A stretch of DNA of 9,722 nucleotides from CAZTLI01 sp964614375 (GTDB taxonomy: Bacteria > Chloroflexota > Anaerolineae > Aggregatilineales > Phototrophicaceae): contig CAZTLI010000185.1 of NCBI GenBank assembly GCA_964614375.1, forward strand, positions 1 through 9,722. Direction: 5' to 3'. Both the position numbers and the translations under genes were made by a program. Positions 1 to 7,030 of this stretch are shown piece after piece (within the stretch, counting starts at the first letter, position 1; each line of letters starts with the position of its first letter). The notes beneath the pieces were generated by a model that was not told where the DNA came from, did no database searches, and saw nothing but the letters and a program-made list of their open reading frames with translations.

Positions 1-2
1 GC

Positions 3-1166
3 GGCAGTAAATTTCTGCGCGATTTAGATTGGCGTTCTCGGCAAGATAGTTATCTGGCGCAACGACTCCGCAAAGCCGGTTTTATCTTCCTCGGCAAAAC
101 GGCACTGCCTGAATTTGCAGGCGGCGCGGTGACAGAATCGGAAGCGTTTGGTGTGACGCACAATCCTTGGAATCTGGCACATTCCCCCGACGGGTCCAGT
201 GGGGGTTCGGCGGTGGCAGTGGCCTGTGGAATGGTCGCGGTGGCGCATGGCAATGACGGCTTAGGGTCACTACGCGGGCCAGCGAGTGCGTGCGGGATTA
301 TTGGCCTCAAACCCTCGCGTGGACGGCTGCCTGTAGGCCCGAATTGGCATAGTGGCATGTTTGGCAATGTGGCGGAATTTGTATTGACCAGAAGTGTGCG
401 CGACACGGCGGCGATTTTGGACGCGGTACATGGCGCTGCATCAGGCAACATTTTTCATGCGCCAACACCCAATGAACCGTATGTGAATGCGTTAAACGAC
501 GTCTCTACACGCTACCGAGTTGGCCTGATGGTTCACGATACGATACTCAAGCTGCCTGTGCATCCCGATTGCCAGAAGGCGGTTGAGAAAGTGGGGAAAC
601 TTCTCGAAACGCTCAATCATCATGTTGAATATGCCTATCCACCACAGTTGGCTGGCGCAACGGGGTTAGGATTAGCTCTGCGAGTCATTGGCGCGACGGG
701 CGTTGCCCACACATTAGATCGCTGGGGCGAAATTATCGGGTGGGACATCACTGAGGACGATGTTGAGGCGGGTACGTGGAGGGCGGCGCAATTGGGGCGC
801 ACATATGATGGGGTACTGGTGCAGGCCGCGTATGACCGTATCGCGAATGGCGCTTGTCGGGTGGTTGCGTGGTGGGATGAGGGTTTCGACTTTTTGATTA
901 CACCCGTTCGCACACAACCGCCACCGCCAATCGGTCTATCTGACCCGGATGAATTGACGGCGGCATTTGGCTTCTTCACCATGCCGTATAGTTTTAGCGG
1001 ACAGCCCGCCATCGCCCTGCCTGCACACCAGACGGAAGACGGACTGCCTATTGGTATCCAGATTGTCGCCAATTATGGTCGTGAAGACCTGCTGTTACAG
1101 ATTGCTGCCCAATTGGAGCGCGCCGGACTCTGGCCTCAACCGCTGCCCATGCCGACGATTGCCTAA
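3..1166 (+). CDS. Amidase, amidase-signature family (5' end outside window)
   Basis: Amidase-signature serine hydrolase that cleaves a C-N amide bond; the substrate cannot be told. The frame is open from the first bases, so the start lies upstream. Visible family landmarks in order: a GKTALPEF segment, the GSSGGS glycine/serine loop carrying the cis-serine, GNDGLGSLRGPA carrying the nucleophilic serine, then GIIGLKPSRGRLP. The C-terminus has the usual PIGIQIVANYGREDLLLQIAAQLE ending, broken here only by its length. The catalytic lysine normally sits in a KD-type motif further upstream and is not in the window. The core usually reads GTDxGGS; here the first of the two glycines before the nucleophile is leucine. 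About 387 residues are visible against a usual 450-500. It is not convincingly GatA: no GatB or GatC neighbour is seen and the core deviates from the GatA form. The next gene converges on it, so it ends its transcription unit. The family call is firm. Confidence 0.93.
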   Translation, partial: GSKFLRDLDWRSRQDSYLAQRLRKAGFIFLGKTALPEFAGGAVTESEAFGVTHNPWNLAHSPDGSSGGSAVAVACGMVAVAHGNDGLGSLRGPASACGIIGLKPSRGRLPVGPNWHSGMFGNVAEFVLTRSVRDTAAILDAVHGAASGNIFHAPTPNEPYVNALNDVSTRYRVGLMVHDTILKLPVHPDCQKAVEKVGKLLETLNHHVEYAYPPQLAGATGLGLALRVIGATGVAHTLDRWGEIIGWDITEDDVEAGTWRAAQLGRTYDGVLVQAAYDRIANGACRVVAWWDEGFDFLITPVRTQPPPPIGLSDPDELTAAFGFFTMPYSFSGQPAIALPAHQTEDGLPIGIQIVANYGREDLLLQIAAQLERAGLWPQPLPMPTIA

Positions 1167-1282
1167 TAATCGCTCCTCGCGAGGTATTCCGGGCTGCGCT
1201 GCTTGAGGATGATACGCCCCAACGCATCGCTGCATCAGCTCTTTGTGGATTGCGTGCGTGTCACATCAACAAGATCCAACAG

Positions 1283-2545
1283 CTAATTCACGTTGAAGAC
1301 GCAGCTCCCCTCTTCGACCAGCCGATTCGTGCCGGGACCGTAGTTATCATACCCGTCGCTGATGGTTCTGCTCCACGTCACGCGGTAGGTAATCTGGTGC
1401 GGGCCAGCCGCCATCGGGCCAGCGGGCACATACCACGAGACGACATAATCGCCTGCGCGCTGCGTGATATTGGTGCGATAGAGATTGATGTTTGGCAGCA
1501 AAATCCCATCGAGACGAACTTCATAGGTCGCGGCGTCGAGATGGTCTTCGACCTGCTGGCGCGTGCGGGCGAACCAGCTCCACCAGATGCGAATGGTCGA
1601 ACCCGCGCCGAGACTGGTCGGGGCGGGGAAGCCCTGTGAGGGATCATCACACACCGCCAGAATCTGGACGGCTTCTTGCACAATGCCCGTCCCGCTGCTG
1701 GTGAAGGCGGGCGGTGGCGTACCGGGTGTTTGCTCGCTGCCGGGCGTTGTGGTCACGGGCGTAATAGTCGTGTTCGGTGGACTGCCGATGGTCAATGTGC
1801 TGGTGGCGGGTGGGCGCGGGGTCGGACTGGCGAGGCCACCTGCCAGCGCGGTGGCGGTCTGGTTGATCGACTCAAAGTTGATTGATGGCACGTCAGGCAG
1901 TCCCGGCGTGCCTGTGACCTGTGTTACGGGAGTGCGCGGCGTGGCGGTCACGGGAGTGGCGGATACCACAGCCCCCGGTGGAGTCGGGGTGACCGTTCCC
2001 CCACCCAGAAGCGCCGTTGGTAAGGGGCTGCCGAGTGCGATGGCGGTCTCATTGGGCGTTGGGGTTGCCGATGGGACGGGTGTCACCGTGTTTTCCAGCC
2101 GAATCAAATTGGATGAGACCCAACCCTGCCGTCCATCTTCCAGCAAAATGAGCAGCCACCCGCCATCTTCTGTCCGCGCGATAATTTCTACGCCGGTGCC
2201 GGGCGCAATTGAGGTGATAATGCGGTTGGTCGTTCCCGGCCCTTCACGGACGTTGATCGCCTCAAACGGTGAATTGACAATGCCGATGACGGGCGGTGTT
2301 AGCGTCGGTGTAAGTGTATCGGTTGGCGAAGGCGGGATAGGCGTTATCGAAGGCGTATAGGTAAATGTCGGCGGCGGTGTGCGCGTGGGTTCAATCGTCG
2401 CTGTCGCGGGCTGCGTCAATCGGCCTACCGAGATAAGTGTCGCTGTGGGCACTTCTTGCGCCTGCGGTTGATTATCACAGGCCGCCAGCAGTGCCACAAA
2501 CAAAATACACAGGATAATGTGTTGAAGTCGAATCAATTGGTGCAT
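1283..2545 (-). CDS. Secreted lipoprotein with SH3b domain in Thr/Pro-rich linkers
   Basis: Predicted 420-residue surface lipoprotein. Residues 1-22 form a signal peptide ending in the lipobox LAAC, so Cys23 should be lipidated and anchor the protein outside the membrane. Residues 40-85 are a Thr/Pro linker. Residues about 87-150 form a bacterial SH3-like domain with the typical INVREGPG start, a GGW turn and the GRQGWVSSNLI end. Residues about 152-280 are a second, longer Thr/Pro-rich spacer, and 284-420 form a separate globular domain rich in Trp and Tyr. That last domain has cysteines 299 and 415 that could pair; I do not recognise it. SH3b domains commonly bind peptidoglycan or peptide ligands, so a cell-envelope binding role is inference. 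A weak Shine-Dalgarno (AAGAG) lies 3 nt before the ATG. The gene is divergent from the exported PPC-like protein, and no clear terminator follows it before the convergent amidase. Confidence 0.9.
   Translation of the reverse strand: MHQLIRLQHIILCILFVALLAACDNQPQAQEVPTATLISVGRLTQPATATIEPTRTPPPTFTYTPSITPIPPSPTDTLTPTLTPPVIGIVNSPFEAINVREGPGTTNRIITSIAPGTGVEIIARTEDGGWLLILLEDGRQGWVSSNLIRLENTVTPVPSATPTPNETAIALGSPLPTALLGGGTVTPTPPGAVVSATPVTATPRTPVTQVTGTPGLPDVPSINFESINQTATALAGGLASPTPRPPATSTLTIGSPPNTTITPVTTTPGSEQTPGTPPPAFTSSGTGIVQEAVQILAVCDDPSQGFPAPTSLGAGSTIRIWWSWFARTRQQVEDHLDAATYEVRLDGILLPNINLYRTNITQRAGDYVVSWYVPAGPMAAGPHQITYRVTWSRTISDGYDNYGPGTNRLVEEGSCVFNVN
1706..2092 (-). repeat. Low-complexity Thr/Pro-coding tract within the lipoprotein gene
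   Basis: This stretch encodes residues about 152-280, dominated by TPT, TPVT and TPG-type units with no folded-domain pattern. It probably serves as an extended, possibly glycosylated spacer between the SH3b domain and the C-terminal domain. The repeats are degenerate at DNA level. They leave the opposite strand free of stops, which creates a spurious 265-codon frame there. Confidence 0.7.
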
Positions 2546-2676
2546 AGGCTCTTAAAAATATTCACGAACGGGTCTATGTCCATCTATCCTACTAAAATAT
2601 CGACAAACATGCCGAATACAATAGGCTATTAAACCTAATTGGGGGTTATTGTACCGTTTTTTGCGCCCTTCCGATA

Positions 2677-2705
2677 TTGACCGCGTAGCGTATCTGCCCT
2701 AGAGT
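2677..2705 (+). promoter_or_regulatory. Candidate sigma-70-type promoter for the PPC-like protein
   Basis: TTGACC at 2677-2682 and TAGAGT at 2700-2705 are separated by 17 nt, matching the vegetative consensus at 5 and 4 of 6 positions. Transcription would begin near 2712, giving a leader of about 50 nt before GTG 2762. A 6-bp inverted repeat (GCCCTA at 2696-2701, TAGGGC at 2716-2721) covers the -10 and the predicted start and could be an operator. The rest of the 2546-2761 divergent spacer is AT-rich on the lipoprotein side, where I see no strong promoter. Confidence 0.4.
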
Positions 2706-2761
2706 CGGGTGAGCGTAGGGCAATTTTAACATCTGTGGCGGGATTGAGGAGTGAGAAGCGC

Positions 2762-3496
2762 GTGAAATGGGTTGTGGTGGTGTTGATACTGTGGATATTG
2801 ATTTTGACGTTATCTGCACAGGACAATAGCGAAACCGTTATCGAGATTGCTGAATCCATAACTGTCCTGTTGGCTGCTGAATCGCCTACTACATTAACCT
2901 ATACAACCGGGCTGCCGCAGTATGTGACCATTACTACACGTAGTCTGGGCGAACCCGATGCGATTGACACCGTGATTCGTGTGCTGGACCCGGATGGTCG
3001 GCAATTGGCGTATGCGGACAATGGCGTCGATAGGAACGCGGTGATTGAAAATCTTTGGCTGCCCGCAGCGGGTGATTATACGATGCTCATCGACAGTTTT
3101 AACGGCGTGAGTGCGGGTGAGGTGCAGGTGACACTGACACTATCCGACCCGTTTAACGCTGAAATTGAGACCGATGATACAACCATCACCATCAACGCAA
3201 CCCTGCCACGCAGCGGGCGATTTGTCTATCCGCTGGCTGTGGTAACGGATGACACACTGTCCATCACCGCGCGCGATACCTCTCTCACACTCGACCCTGT
3301 ACTCTGGCTGCTGAATGCCGATGGCGCAGTCCTGTTTATGAACGATGACCATCTACAACCGTCACTGACGCTGGATGTGTTCGATGCTGAAATTGTGGAT
3401 TACCGGGCAGAAGCCGATGGCATGATACAAGTGATTGTAACCGATTTTCTGGGCCATGCGGGGACATTTGAACTGGTCATCAGGCGAGAAAACTAA
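2762..3496 (+). CDS. Exported protein with two PPC-like beta-sandwich repeats
   Basis: Predicted secreted protein of 244 residues from the GTG at 2762. This start is preferred over the GTG at 2735 because GAGGAG lies 10 nt before it and because it gives a standard signal peptide: MK, a hydrophobic run to about residue 17, then a likely cut after LSA at residue 19. Residues about 25-128 and 130-242 look like two copies of the same beta fold. Each has a polar opening strand, an hxVLDPDGR or LWLLNADGA strand, an acidic D-N or NDD turn and a closing strand (GDYTMLID and GMIQVIVTD). This resembles bacterial pre-peptidase C-terminal (PPC) domains, which are non-catalytic and often sit beside secreted enzymes. 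No enzyme domain, lipobox or membrane anchor is present, so it is probably a binding or accessory protein. The fold call is from pattern only. Confidence 0.75.
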   Translation: MKWVVVVLILWILILTLSAQDNSETVIEIAESITVLLAAESPTTLTYTTGLPQYVTITTRSLGEPDAIDTVIRVLDPDGRQLAYADNGVDRNAVIENLWLPAAGDYTMLIDSFNGVSAGEVQVTLTLSDPFNAEIETDDTTITINATLPRSGRFVYPLAVVTDDTLSITARDTSLTLDPVLWLLNADGAVLFMNDDHLQPSLTLDVFDAEIVDYRAEADGMIQVIVTDFLGHAGTFELVIRREN

Positions 3497-3574
3497 GGGC
3501 ATAACGAAGAGAAAAAGCGATTGATGGGTTCAAGCTAGTGCTGGATTAGTTGACTGTGTGCCCACTGCAAAGAT

Positions 3575-3625
3575 TCAGTCTGCCTGTTTTTGAGCGAGCA
3601 GCCACAATCTGTTCAACAGGACTGA
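3575..3625. terminator. Weak bidirectional hairpin between convergent genes
   Basis: TCAGTC plus CTGTT at 3575-3588, with a 3-nt TGC bulge, can pair with AACAGGACTGA at 3615-3625. That gives 11 bp around a 26-nt loop. It lies in the 157-nt gap where the PPC-like gene and the TSUP gene converge, which is where a shared terminator would be expected. No good T-tract follows on either strand, so intrinsic termination is doubtful. Confidence 0.25.
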
Positions 3626-3653
3626 TTACGTTCACATTCGCCAGCATGATCGG

Positions 3654-4364
3654 CTAAAATATCAGTTGCAAACCGACGATGATGAGCAGGAACAGCACGA
3701 TTTTACGGAAGCGTTCGGCGTCGATGTAGGCATCGAGTTTGAACGCCGCCCACTGCGCGACGGCCATCACGGGCAAGGCGATAAGGAACATCTGCCAGAC
3801 TTCGGGCGTTAAATCGCCATTGTGCCAGCGGGTGACAATGACGACGAGGCCGGTGACAAGGGCATAAGCCTGTAGATTGCTTTTGAACGCCGTCATAGAC
3901 CAGCGCCTGCCACTGGCATAAAGCACCGCTGGCGGCCCACCGGCACTATACGCCCCGGCCAGCAATCCCCCCAGAAAGCCGAAACCATACGCCCAATATG
4001 TACCTTCAAACGCGGGAAGTTGTGGCCTGAGCAAATTGAGCATCGCATAAAACAACACAACGATACCTAATATGAGCCGGACTGTTGCAGCGGGCACGCG
4101 GGCTTGAAGCGCCACACCCATCGGAATCGCGATGATGGCGGCGGCCATCAATCGCCATATCAGTTGGATTGTCAGACTATGGCGATAGCGCAGTAACATA
4201 ATCAGCTTGACGACCATCCCGACCAGAATGATCAGCGTGGCGGCAGAATCATCGTCGATAACTTGAATCAACAGCGGCATCGCCACCAGCGCTATGCCGA
4301 ATCCGCTCACGGTTTGCGTGAATACACCCAGCGCAATCGAGATATAAATCAATGGATTGAGCAC
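3654..4364 (-). CDS. TSUP-family (TauE/SafE) membrane permease
   Basis: Integral membrane protein of the 4-toluene sulfonate uptake permease (TSUP) family, whose members move sulfite, sulfoacetate and other small organic or inorganic anions. The substrate here is unknown. The 236 residues are almost wholly hydrophobic, with about seven or eight membrane segments in two related halves. The first half carries TQTVSGFGIALVAMPLL at residues 16-32 and the second carries GFLGGLLAGAYSAGGPPAVLY at 129-149, the paired Gly-rich loops typical of the family. I chose the GTG at 4364 rather than the TTG at 4403: it begins MLNPLIYISIALG, directly before the first membrane segment, and has AAGGGA 9 nt upstream, while the longer form adds 13 polar residues. 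It is divergent from the histidine kinase and has its own candidate promoter and operator. No sulfur-metabolism neighbour helps with the substrate. Confidence 0.9.
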   Translation of the reverse strand: MLNPLIYISIALGVFTQTVSGFGIALVAMPLLIQVIDDDSAATLIILVGMVVKLIMLLRYRHSLTIQLIWRLMAAAIIAIPMGVALQARVPAATVRLILGIVVLFYAMLNLLRPQLPAFEGTYWAYGFGFLGGLLAGAYSAGGPPAVLYASGRRWSMTAFKSNLQAYALVTGLVVIVTRWHNGDLTPEVWQMFLIALPVMAVAQWAAFKLDAYIDAERFRKIVLFLLIIVGLQLIF

Positions 4365-4397
4365 TGCCCTGTGTCCCTTAGCCCTGCAACCGTGGGC

Positions 4398-4415
4398 TGA
4401 CAAGTCACCTTGTCA
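4398..4415. promoter_or_regulatory. Operator-like perfect dyad TGACAAG-N4-CTTGTCA
   Basis: TGACAAG at 4398-4404 and CTTGTCA at 4409-4415 are perfect inverted repeats separated by TCAC. The 7-4-7 dyad falls on the transcription start predicted from the - strand promoter at 4421-4450, about 34 nt upstream of the TSUP start codon. Its size and place suit a dimeric repressor. The regulator is not identifiable from the window. Confidence 0.5.
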
Positions 4416-4420
4416 AGAAT

Positions 4421-4450
4421 ACGATAGTAATCTGTTACAATTTGTTTCAA
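4421..4450 (-). promoter_or_regulatory. Candidate promoter for the TSUP permease
   Basis: On the minus strand TTGAAA (4450-4445) and TATCGT (4426-4421) are 18 nt apart, at 5 and 4 of 6 matches to the vegetative consensus. The transcript would start near 4414, inside the operator-like dyad, with a leader of about 50 nt. A small second dyad, ATTTG-TTT-CAAAT at 4440-4452, overlaps the -35 element. Confidence 0.4.
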
Positions 4451-4517
4451 ATATACCTGAATCATACGCAATTCGAGCGATAATCAACCCAAATCACCAA
4501 CCTATTTGTTATACTTG

Positions 4518-4526
4518 TGCTATAAT
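4518..4526 (+). promoter_or_regulatory. Extended -10 promoter for the histidine kinase
   Basis: TGC-TATAAT at 4518-4526 is a perfect extended -10 element in an AT-rich stretch. No good -35 is needed or seen. Transcription would begin near 4532, leaving a leader of about 150 nt before the kinase start. The leader opens with an 8-bp inverted repeat, TACAAATT at 4538-4545 and AATTTGTA at 4568-4575, which is AT-rich and has a 22-nt loop. Confidence 0.5.
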
Positions 4527-4680
4527 TGATTTATCTTTACAAATTTAATTTTTCCTTACGGCTTACTAATTTGTACTTCACGATTGTAGCGGATAAGTTA
4601 GAAAAGCGAAGGCTCACAACCCTGTTTAGTGTTAAAAAGTGATTGATCGTAATCGTATATGGGGTTGATAGGGTCAAGGG

Positions 4681-6201
4681 ATGATAATGTTGGCTGCCCA
4701 GCACAATGCGTATTCTGATAATGATGATTCGCAGAATACGTCTCAATGGCTGTATCAAACACTCGACGACCTGCCCACGGCGGCGGCGGTCGTCGATACC
4801 ACGAGCCGGTATCTGTATGCCAATCGGCGCTGGCTCCGTTTATTTCAATTGGACGCGGACGCCATCGTCGGTCAGCATCCTTTTGACGTTGTACCCGATG
4901 CGGCGGGTGACTGGCGCGAGATGTTCCAACGCTGTCTTGACGAGGGAACGCCCTACACCCTGACTACCCCGTTCACAGTGGCTGACGACACAATGAAACA
5001 CTTGCGCTGGGATATTATGCCCTGGAATCGCGACAACGAGACGCCGGGTGGACTCTTATTATATGTAAATGAGGTAACAGAAGCGCAGCAAGCAGTCCAG
5101 TCGCGCGCGACAGACGAGGCCTATAATCGGATGTTGATGGATTATGCGTCTGACGCGATTTTTATTTCGGACGCTGCGAATGGTTATGTCGATGCGAATG
5201 TTCGCGCGACAGAACTGCTGGGTTATAGTCGCGATGAACTGCTGCAAATGACGATTCACGATCTGATCGCGCCGGAATCTATCGCCGCACGCCCCCTGCG
5301 CCTCGACGAATTGCATCACGGCAAAGCGATATTGAACGAACGCCTGCTTGTTCATCGCGATGGGACACGCATCCCTGTCGAGGTGAACGCGCGGCAGCTC
5401 CCGGACGGGCGCATCATGGCAATCGTCCGCGATATTACCGAGCGCAAACAGAACGAACTGGATCGGTTGGAAAAAGAACGTCTGCTGGCGGCGTTGGCCC
5501 AGCAGAAGGAACTCAGCGCGCTCAAAACGACGTTCATGACGCGCGTGTCACACGAGTTTCGCACTCCGCTGGCGATTATCGGTGTGTCGAGCTTTTTGCT
5601 AAATAAACACTTCGAGACGATGGACGCCCACAAACGCACCGAGCATCTGGAAAAAATCAACTTCCATGTCGATGAATTGGGACGGATGCTGGATGACGTG
5701 CTGATGGTGCTGCGCGCCGAAGACCACAGTTTAGTGTTCAATCCCGAACCGGTGGATGTGGTGACCGTGTTTCAGGATACCTTTGAAACGCTGCGTGTGA
5801 CCTATCGCACCAGACGCCCGATTGAATTCACATACACCGATAATCTGCACAATATTGCCATTGACCAGCATTTGCTCCAGCATATCCTGATGAATTTGCT
5901 GACCAACGCCATGAAGTTCTCTCCCGACGGGCAGCCGGTGCAAGTGGATGTCTGGCAGGAGGAACACAATGTGCTCTTCACAGTGCGCGACGAAGGCATA
6001 GGCATCCCCGAAGATAGTCTCGATAAAATCTTTGACGCCTATTATCGTGCGCCCAATGTCGAAAACATCAGCGGGACAGGTCTCGGACTGCGAATTGTGA
6101 ATGATTGTGTGAATCGCCATGAGGGGCAAATCAGTGTCGAAAGTGTGGTTGGTGAAGGCACGATCTTCACTGTCGCGCTGCCGATTGCCCCGCTGGAATA
6201 G
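4681..6201 (+). CDS. Cytoplasmic two-PAS sensor histidine kinase
   Basis: Autophosphorylating sensor kinase of a two-component system, 506 residues with no membrane segment or signal peptide, so it should sense a cytoplasmic or diffusible cue. Order of domains: PAS about 22-136, PAS about 145-255 ending in the usual DITERKQ, a coiled-coil signalling helix about 256-285, HisKA with the H-box VSHEFRTPLAII and phospho-acceptor His291, then HATPase_c. The ATP-binding boxes are intact: N-box LMNLLTNAMKFS (403-414), G1 DEGIGIPE (437-444), F-box IFDAYYRAP and G2 GTGLGLRIV (465-473). There is no attached receiver and no response regulator gene in the window, so it is an orphan here. The PAS ligand is unknown and no cofactor residues can be assigned. 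ATAGGG 7 nt before ATG 4681 supports that start; AAGGG 6 nt before ATG 4687 would fit a start two codons later about as well. Confidence 0.95.
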   Translation: MIMLAAQHNAYSDNDDSQNTSQWLYQTLDDLPTAAAVVDTTSRYLYANRRWLRLFQLDADAIVGQHPFDVVPDAAGDWREMFQRCLDEGTPYTLTTPFTVADDTMKHLRWDIMPWNRDNETPGGLLLYVNEVTEAQQAVQSRATDEAYNRMLMDYASDAIFISDAANGYVDANVRATELLGYSRDELLQMTIHDLIAPESIAARPLRLDELHHGKAILNERLLVHRDGTRIPVEVNARQLPDGRIMAIVRDITERKQNELDRLEKERLLAALAQQKELSALKTTFMTRVSHEFRTPLAIIGVSSFLLNKHFETMDAHKRTEHLEKINFHVDELGRMLDDVLMVLRAEDHSLVFNPEPVDVVTVFQDTFETLRVTYRTRRPIEFTYTDNLHNIAIDQHLLQHILMNLLTNAMKFSPDGQPVQVDVWQEEHNVLFTVRDEGIGIPEDSLDKIFDAYYRAPNVENISGTGLGLRIVNDCVNRHEGQISVESVVGEGTIFTVALPIAPLE

Positions 6202-6244
6202 ATGCTGAGAACCTGACACTTTTGTGCAATGGGTCGTTTGCGCC

Positions 6245-6283
6245 GCCAGACGATAGCGGTGTTGTGTACCGTCATCGTCTGGC
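6245..6283. repeat. Strong 16-bp inverted repeat downstream of the kinase
   Basis: The arm at 6245-6260 (GCCAGACGATAGCGGT) pairs with 6268-6283 over 16 positions, with one A-C mismatch and one G-U wobble. The outer 10 bp are perfect and the loop is GTTGTGT. It begins 43 nt after the kinase stop. No T-tract follows on either strand, so it is not a standard intrinsic terminator. A factor-dependent terminator, an mRNA 3'-end stabiliser or a REP-like element are possible. Confidence 0.6.
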
Positions 6284-6506
6284 TGCTACAGGGCCACGTC
6301 CACTGAAGGGGACAATTGTTGTCGTTCCAGACGCACCCTTTGCTGCTCGTGTCAGCTTCAGATGACGTGGTTTTCGGGCAGCCGAAGGTTTTAACGGGTG
6401 GCGCGACAATCGCAACTGTTACCTGTGTCTGTTTTCCTGAATGGGTCAGGTTTTCGGGAATAGATGTGAACCATCTGCCATTTACCCGGTTTAACACGTC
6501 CTCACC

Positions 6507-6535
6507 TTGCCTGAACCGTCGTTGACTGTTATCAT
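6507..6535 (+). promoter_or_regulatory. Candidate promoter for the DUF5946-GNAT pair
   Basis: TTGCCT at 6507-6512 and TATCAT at 6530-6535 are separated by 17 nt, at 4 and 5 of 6 consensus matches. The predicted start near 6542 would leave only about 6 nt before the ATG at 6548 but 30 nt before the ATG at 6572. This supports the downstream start. Confidence 0.4.
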
Positions 6536-6571
6536 CCAATTCTGTCGATGACCGGACGAGGTTATATCATC

Positions 6572-7030
6572 ATGCACTGCCCTGAATGTGAGACACCCTT
6601 ACAAGACGGCACAACCTGCCGCGACCATTTCCACCAGATGTTATTCTGGGAAGCGGAAGACCCGGCGCGTGCTGTGGTACATCATCTAATGGTGTTGTGT
6701 TATCACCTGCAACATCCGGGTTTGTATGCACAGGATGGGCTGAGCTATGCCAGGTCGCTGCTGCTGGATTTCCTTGTGCGCGGCCTCTCTACAGACGCTG
6801 TGCGGAAGCGGCGGCGGGAACAGGTCGCTTCGGGCAATCGTGCGTGGACAGTCACCGCCCGACCCGATTCAATCGGTGTGTATGACCACCCTGTACGCTG
6901 GACGATGACGGCGGCGGATGTCGTGGCGGCGGGCGCCGATGCCTACTGCGACAGGGTGCGCGATTGGGCGCAGTCGGTGCGGGTATCCCTGCGCGAGAGC
7001 GGTAATATCCCAGAAAGCGAACCCGCATGA
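6572..7030 (+). CDS. DUF5946-type protein with putative zinc site
   Basis: Protein of 152 residues resembling the DUF5946 family, which has no known function. It opens with MHCPEC and continues to CRDHFHQML, giving a Cys3-x2-Cys6 ... Cys16-x2-His19 pattern that looks like a zinc site. A helical core follows, with HHLMVLCYHLQHP at residues 37-49 that adds a further His/Cys cluster. The rest is mostly helical with no catalytic motif I can name. I chose the ATG at 6572 over that at 6548: CGAGG lies 10 nt upstream, the start puts the metal-binding cysteines at the N-terminus, and the promoter candidate at 6507-6535 leaves too short a leader for the earlier codon. It overlaps the acetyltransferase gene by 4 nt (ATGA), so the two are almost surely co-transcribed and translationally coupled. 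Family assignment is from memory of the N-terminal pattern. Confidence 0.75.
   Translation: MHCPECETPLQDGTTCRDHFHQMLFWEAEDPARAVVHHLMVLCYHLQHPGLYAQDGLSYARSLLLDFLVRGLSTDAVRKRRREQVASGNRAWTVTARPDSIGVYDHPVRWTMTAADVVAAGADAYCDRVRDWAQSVRVSLRESGNIPESEPA

Larger units (their letters stand above)
6202..6571. other. About 370 nt with no convincing gene
   Basis: This spacer separates the kinase from the DUF5946-type gene. It holds a strong hairpin at 6245-6283, a small 5-bp hairpin followed by TTTT at 6436-6454, and a promoter candidate at its right end. Translating it in several frames gives only short frames with no recognisable protein: a 25-codon frame at 6229-6306, a 69-codon TTG frame from 6316, and an antisense frame running into the kinase. 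I see no transposase remnant, tRNA or direct repeat. Confidence 0.6.

Noticed and set aside
1175..1184. CCTCGCGAGG palindrome after the amidase stop, as a terminator
   Set aside because: A 10-nt palindrome leaves no room for a loop with a useful stem, and no T-tract follows on either strand. The 116-nt gap at 1167-1282 shows nothing else firm.
1563..2360. A 265-codon open frame on the + strand across the lipoprotein gene
   Set aside because: It is the reverse complement of the Thr/Pro-coding tract, whose codons rarely give stops on the other strand. The product is a low-complexity Val/Gly/Thr string, while the minus-strand frame has a lipobox and an SH3b domain.
6229..6306. 25-codon frame MGRLRRQTIAVLCTVIVWLLQGHVH, like a tiny membrane peptide
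   Set aside because: It has no Shine-Dalgarno and its middle is formed by the 16-bp hairpin, so the hydrophobic run may be chance.
6436..6454. CCTGA-ATGGG-TCAGG followed by TTTT as an intrinsic terminator
   Set aside because: The stem is only 5 bp and the T-run is 4 nt. It is also far from the kinase stop, with a stronger hairpin closer to it.
6316..6525. 69-codon TTG-start frame after an AAGGGG sequence
   Set aside because: The spacing to the TTG is only about 4 nt, the product matches no family I know, and its composition does not look like a protein gene.
6042..6539. 165-codon antisense frame covering the gene-free stretch and the end of the kinase
   Set aside because: Half of it is the antisense of the conserved kinase G2 region and the rest has no domain pattern.
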